From JACRCG01 sp964524835 (GTDB lineage Bacteria; Desulfobacterota; Desulfuromonadia; Geobacterales; Pseudopelobacteraceae): DNA of 64,000 bases. Within the stretch, counting starts at the first letter, position 1; every line of letters starts with the position of its first letter. Below the pieces are notes generated by a model. The model was not told the DNA's origin. It searched no databases and worked only from the letters and a program-made list of their open reading frames with translations. This document shows positions 61,369-64,000 of the stretch, one piece after another. A program made the translations under genes and the position numbers. Location of the stretch: positions 120,473-184,472 of the forward strand of contig CAZGEG010000006.1 of NCBI GenBank assembly GCA_964524835.1, given 5' to 3'.

Positions 61369-61389
61369 CTGTTGTGCAAATTTACATCT
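61369..61389 (+). promoter_or_regulatory. Putative enhancer-binding box upstream of a sigma-54 promoter
   Basis: Third copy of CTGT-N5-A-N2-TTTACA-N-CT. TTTACA starts 70 bp upstream of the -24 GG at 61451. It shares AATCTGT with the copy at 9937 and ATTTACA with the copy at 442. A common activator, probably PrsR, is inferred. Confidence 0.5.
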
Positions 61390-61449
61390 TCAAACATTTT
61401 CCTTGTACAGGGTGTCATATACTCTCGCGAAATCAGCCTATTACTGTCT

Positions 61450-61465
61450 GGGTACGCATCTTGCT
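61450..61465 (+). promoter_or_regulatory. Sigma-54 promoter of the PIG-L gene
   Basis: GGGTAC-N5-TTGCT: GG at 61451-61452 and GC at 61463-61464 are 12 bases apart. The -12 half is perfect; the -24 half differs from TGGCAC at two positions. A start near 61476 would give a leader of about 55 bases. Confidence 0.68.
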
Positions 61466-61531
61466 CGTCATGCTCAGATAGTTCGACCCTGTAGACTTGA
61501 ACAGAATCCTGACTTGCAGAAGGAGGGATCC

Positions 61532-64000
61532 ATGAAAAGCAACCCGTTGTTTATCAATTTGTATCTTATCCTTTTTATTACATTCTTTTTCACATCTCTT
61601 GCCACTGCCAAGATTCTTGTAGTCGCACCTCACCCCGATGATGAAACCTTGATGTTCTCCGGAGTTATTTACAGCGCTTTAAGCCGTGGGGAGCAGGTAA
61701 AGGTTGTTTTGATGACAAACGGCGATCTGTACGGTGTCCCCATCGGCAATACAAGGCAGGATGAGACGGTGTCCGCCATGGTCAACAGTCTTGGCATGCA
61801 GGAAAGCAATATTATATTTCTTGGGTATCCCGATGCCGGACTGACACCGATTTATACCGGTTATACGTCAGTCAGCGACAGCTATTCGGCGGCAAATGGA
61901 CAGAGCACTACCTATGGTCACAGGGGGCTTGGCGGGACTGATTATCATTATTACATCTTCGGCGTTCATGCGGCCTATAACAAGCCGAACATACTGGCTG
62001 ACTTGAAGAACATCATAAGCGATTTCCAGCCTGATAATATATTTGTGACAAGTCAGTATGACCTGCATCTTGATCACTCCGCTTCGCATTCATTCGTTAA
62101 TGATGCGCTTACTGAAATTTCAACAATCAACGCGCATTACAAGCCTGTTATCCATAAAGCCATCATACATGGCGGTGACGATGCTTCCTGGCCCGTCGCT
62201 ATGAATCCGGCCTCGGCGTTTACTTCACCTCCCATCCTGAGCAGCACCCCATTAAACTGGCTTTACCGGGAAAGCATACGTCTTCCCTTTGCCATGCAAA
62301 ACGACATATTAACCGACAATTTCAAGTTCAACACGATCTTGAAATACAGTTCCCAATTGAATGTTTATTCTGATCCGCGAAACAATTACCTGACAAACTT
62401 TGTCCATAAGGATGAATTCTTTTGGGCCGAAAATATTTTCGGTTCAAATGACCCTCCCATCGCCAATGCCGGACAGGACCAGACCGTTACTGAATTATCC
62501 ACTGTTCTGCTTGACGGGAGCGCGAGCATCGACTCCAACGGCACCTCGTTGTCCTATCAATGGTCACAGGTCCAGGGAACGGCAGTAACTCTTTCCAATC
62601 CGACGTCTGCGACACCTTCCTTCACTTCCCCGTCAGGTCTTGCCGATGCACAAGTGCTTGTTTTCCAGCTGACCGTATATGATGGGCAGGCTTACAGTTT
62701 TCCGGAAACGGTGGCGGTTACGGTTCTCTCAACCAGCAAATACGCAAACATAGCACCCCTGGCTGCAGTAACGGCGTCATCACAAAACAGCACCGCCGGG
62801 CAGCTTGCCGCAAAGGCAATTGACGGAGCTATCGGAGGATGCCCCGGTAATTGCAATGCTGAATGGTCATCGGTTGGTCAACTTGCCGGCGCCTGGCTTA
62901 ACCTGAACTGGCCGCAATCCTATGTCGTTAACAAGATCGTACTCTATGACATGCCCAACCTGAACGAACAGATACTGAGCGCCACTTTGGCCTTCAGTAA
63001 CGGAACCTCGATAACTGCAGGTCCTCTCGCAAACGATGGAGGCGGTGACGTAATTACGTTTCCTGCAAAAAGAACCAGCTCAGTCAAACTGACTGTAAAT
63101 CAGGCGAACGGCAGCAACATAGGCCTTGCTGAGATTCAGGTTTTCGGGAACATTTCACCGACACTCGCGATAACGACGACGTCCCCCCCTTCCGGCTCCA
63201 CCGGCACCCCTTACAGCCAACTGATCTCCGGAACGGGGGGACAGCCACCCTACACCTGGTCCATCACCTCGGGAACCCTGCCGACCGGCCTGACCATCGA
63301 AGCGACCACAGGTTCTATATCCGGCACGCCGACGACGACCGGCACCAAAACTTTCACGGTCCAGGTTCAGGACGCCAGCCTGAGCAAGGCGACCAGGTCG
63401 CTGTCCATCGCCATCGCCGAAAAACCTGCCATCAGTACCGCGATGCTTTCTGCAGGCGTCCTGGCTGCTGCCTACAACCAGTCAGTGGCGGCAACAGGCG
63501 GACAGACGCCATATACCTGGTCAGTCTCTGCGGGGTCCCTGCCGGACGGCCTTGCTCTCAAGCCATCCTCCGGAACAATCTCCGGCATACCGACGACAAT
63601 GGGGACGAGCACCTTTACGGTCCGGGTGCAGGACGCCAACATGACTGCCGCCACTAAATCGCTCTCAATAACCATAAACCAGTACCCCCCACTGATAGTA
63701 AACACGGAGTACCTTCCTTTCGGCACATCCGGTGCGACTTACAGCCAGACCCTTGCGGCGACGGGGGGCCTGACCCCGTACTCATGGTCCATTCTTACCG
63801 GGGGCCTGCCTGCCGGCCTCTCTCTCAATACTTCATCAGGTGTAATTTCCGGCACACCTACGACAGCAGGGAGCAGCACTTTCACCGTTCAGGTAAAAGA
63901 CGCCAACCAAACCACTGCCGGCAGATCGCTGACCGTCACTATTACTGTCAATCAGCCGCCCGTGGCCGGCAATGACAGTTACAGCACGGCCCAGAATACC
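61532..64000 (+). CDS. Secreted PIG-L deacetylase with PKD, F5/8C-like and Ig repeats (runs off window)
   Basis: At least 823 residues; the frame is open to the window end. Signal peptide (LILFITFFFTSLATA). PIG-L/LmbE domain (about 25-290) with metal-site APHPDDETLMF, GDLYGVP and a later LHLDHSASH. It then has a PKD/REJ-like domain (NDPPIANAGQDQTVTE, LLDGSASID), a discoidin-type region (about 405-540) and three Ig repeats with GTPYSQ and GQPPYTWSI. PIG-L enzymes remove acetyl from GlcNAc. The sigma-54 promoter with activator box suggests co-regulation with PEP-CTERM genes, so the missing C-terminus may carry a sorting signal. ATG 61532 is placed by AAGGAGGG. Confidence 0.88.
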   Translation, partial: MKSNPLFINLYLILFITFFFTSLATAKILVVAPHPDDETLMFSGVIYSALSRGEQVKVVLMTNGDLYGVPIGNTRQDETVSAMVNSLGMQESNIIFLGYPDAGLTPIYTGYTSVSDSYSAANGQSTTYGHRGLGGTDYHYYIFGVHAAYNKPNILADLKNIISDFQPDNIFVTSQYDLHLDHSASHSFVNDALTEISTINAHYKPVIHKAIIHGGDDASWPVAMNPASAFTSPPILSSTPLNWLYRESIRLPFAMQNDILTDNFKFNTILKYSSQLNVYSDPRNNYLTNFVHKDEFFWAENIFGSNDPPIANAGQDQTVTELSTVLLDGSASIDSNGTSLSYQWSQVQGTAVTLSNPTSATPSFTSPSGLADAQVLVFQLTVYDGQAYSFPETVAVTVLSTSKYANIAPLAAVTASSQNSTAGQLAAKAIDGAIGGCPGNCNAEWSSVGQLAGAWLNLNWPQSYVVNKIVLYDMPNLNEQILSATLAFSNGTSITAGPLANDGGGDVITFPAKRTSSVKLTVNQANGSNIGLAEIQVFGNISPTLAITTTSPPSGSTGTPYSQLISGTGGQPPYTWSITSGTLPTGLTIEATTGSISGTPTTTGTKTFTVQVQDASLSKATRSLSIAIAEKPAISTAMLSAGVLAAAYNQSVAATGGQTPYTWSVSAGSLPDGLALKPSSGTISGIPTTMGTSTFTVRVQDANMTAATKSLSITINQYPPLIVNTEYLPFGTSGATYSQTLAATGGLTPYSWSILTGGLPAGLSLNTSSGVISGTPTTAGSSTFTVQVKDANQTTAGRSLTVTITVNQPPVAGNDSYSTAQNT
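63152..63954 (+). repeat. Three Ig-like (He_PIG type) coding repeats
   Basis: Units of roughly 260-275 bp begin near 63152, 63424 and 63682. Each contains a TGG-Q/L-PPY/TPY-[TS]WS motif, LPxGL and SGTPTT. They are part of the PIG-L protein and continue a theme of repeat-rich secreted proteins in this locus. Confidence 0.75.

Overview
The window looks like chromosome of a Geobacter-type bacterium (Desulfuromonadota). The basis is moderate GC with Shine-Dalgarno-rich starts, sigma-54 promoters, tandem GEMM-I riboswitches of the kind frequent in Geobacter, and a very complete exosortase/PEP-CTERM exopolysaccharide locus. The species is not identified. Nearly all of the 64 kb serves one job: making, decorating, exporting and regulating an extracellular polysaccharide and the secreted proteins that go with it. 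No tRNA, rRNA, CRISPR array, phage or insertion sequence was seen.

Layout: (1) 0.4-1.4 kb, a PEP-CTERM protein behind a sigma-54 promoter. (2) 1.6-9.7 kb, a glycosyltransferase operon: a GT4-GT2 fusion, a CapK-like adenylate-forming enzyme, two GT2 enzymes, a sugar-transfer-type ATP-grasp protein and a secreted lectin/lyase-fold protein; its distal part is strikingly AT-rich. (3) 9.9-14.1 kb, a second PEP-CTERM protein, then a leader with a CRP-like palindrome and three consecutive GEMM-I-type riboswitches (two with terminators) in front of a secreted lyase-fold protein with five Ig repeats. (4) 14.2-21.5 kb, minus strand: xrtA and epsI (exosortase and partner), UDP-HexNAc dehydrogenase and 4-epimerase, then the PrsK/PrsR two-component pair. 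(5) 21.9-32.3 kb, regulation and precursor supply: two paralogous NtrC-type regulators, glmS, a hybrid histidine kinase, and a minus-strand pair of diguanylate cyclase plus Crp/Fnr regulator. (6) 33-53.9 kb, one long plus-strand run: PrsT, initiating sugar transferase, Wza-like export protein, Wzz-like chain-length protein, tyrosine autokinase, ATPase, outer-membrane barrel, polysaccharide deacetylase, ABC exporter (Wzm/Wzt-like), aminotransferase-fold enzyme, acyltransferases, and a carrier protein / acyl-CoA-dehydrogenase-like / adenylation-enzyme cassette followed by an unrecognised double-cupin-like protein. (7) 54-64 kb: a CsgD/VpsT-like regulator, a secreted C45 Ntn-hydrolase with CARDB and Ig domains, a three-gene membrane glycosylation set (GtrB-like GT2, SMR-like flippase, YfhO-like GT-C) and a secreted PIG-L deacetylase that runs off the window.

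How the parts may work together: GlmS feeds UDP-GlcNAc; the WbpP/TviC-like and TviB/WbpO-like enzymes would convert it to UDP-N-acetylhexosaminuronic acid; the sugar transferase and glycosyltransferases build the repeat; the export proteins and ABC exporter move it out; deacetylases and acyltransferases modify it; exosortase processes co-secreted PEP-CTERM proteins. Regulation appears layered: PrsK/PrsR and sigma-54, c-di-GMP (a diguanylate cyclase, riboswitches and a possible c-di-GMP-binding LuxR protein), and a Crp/Fnr protein.

The least-described pieces are: the carrier-protein/dehydrogenase/ligase/double-cupin cassette inside the polysaccharide operon; a shared activator-like box 67-70 bp upstream of three sigma-54 promoters; and a triple riboswitch in which two copies differ from the third at the ligand-binding core.
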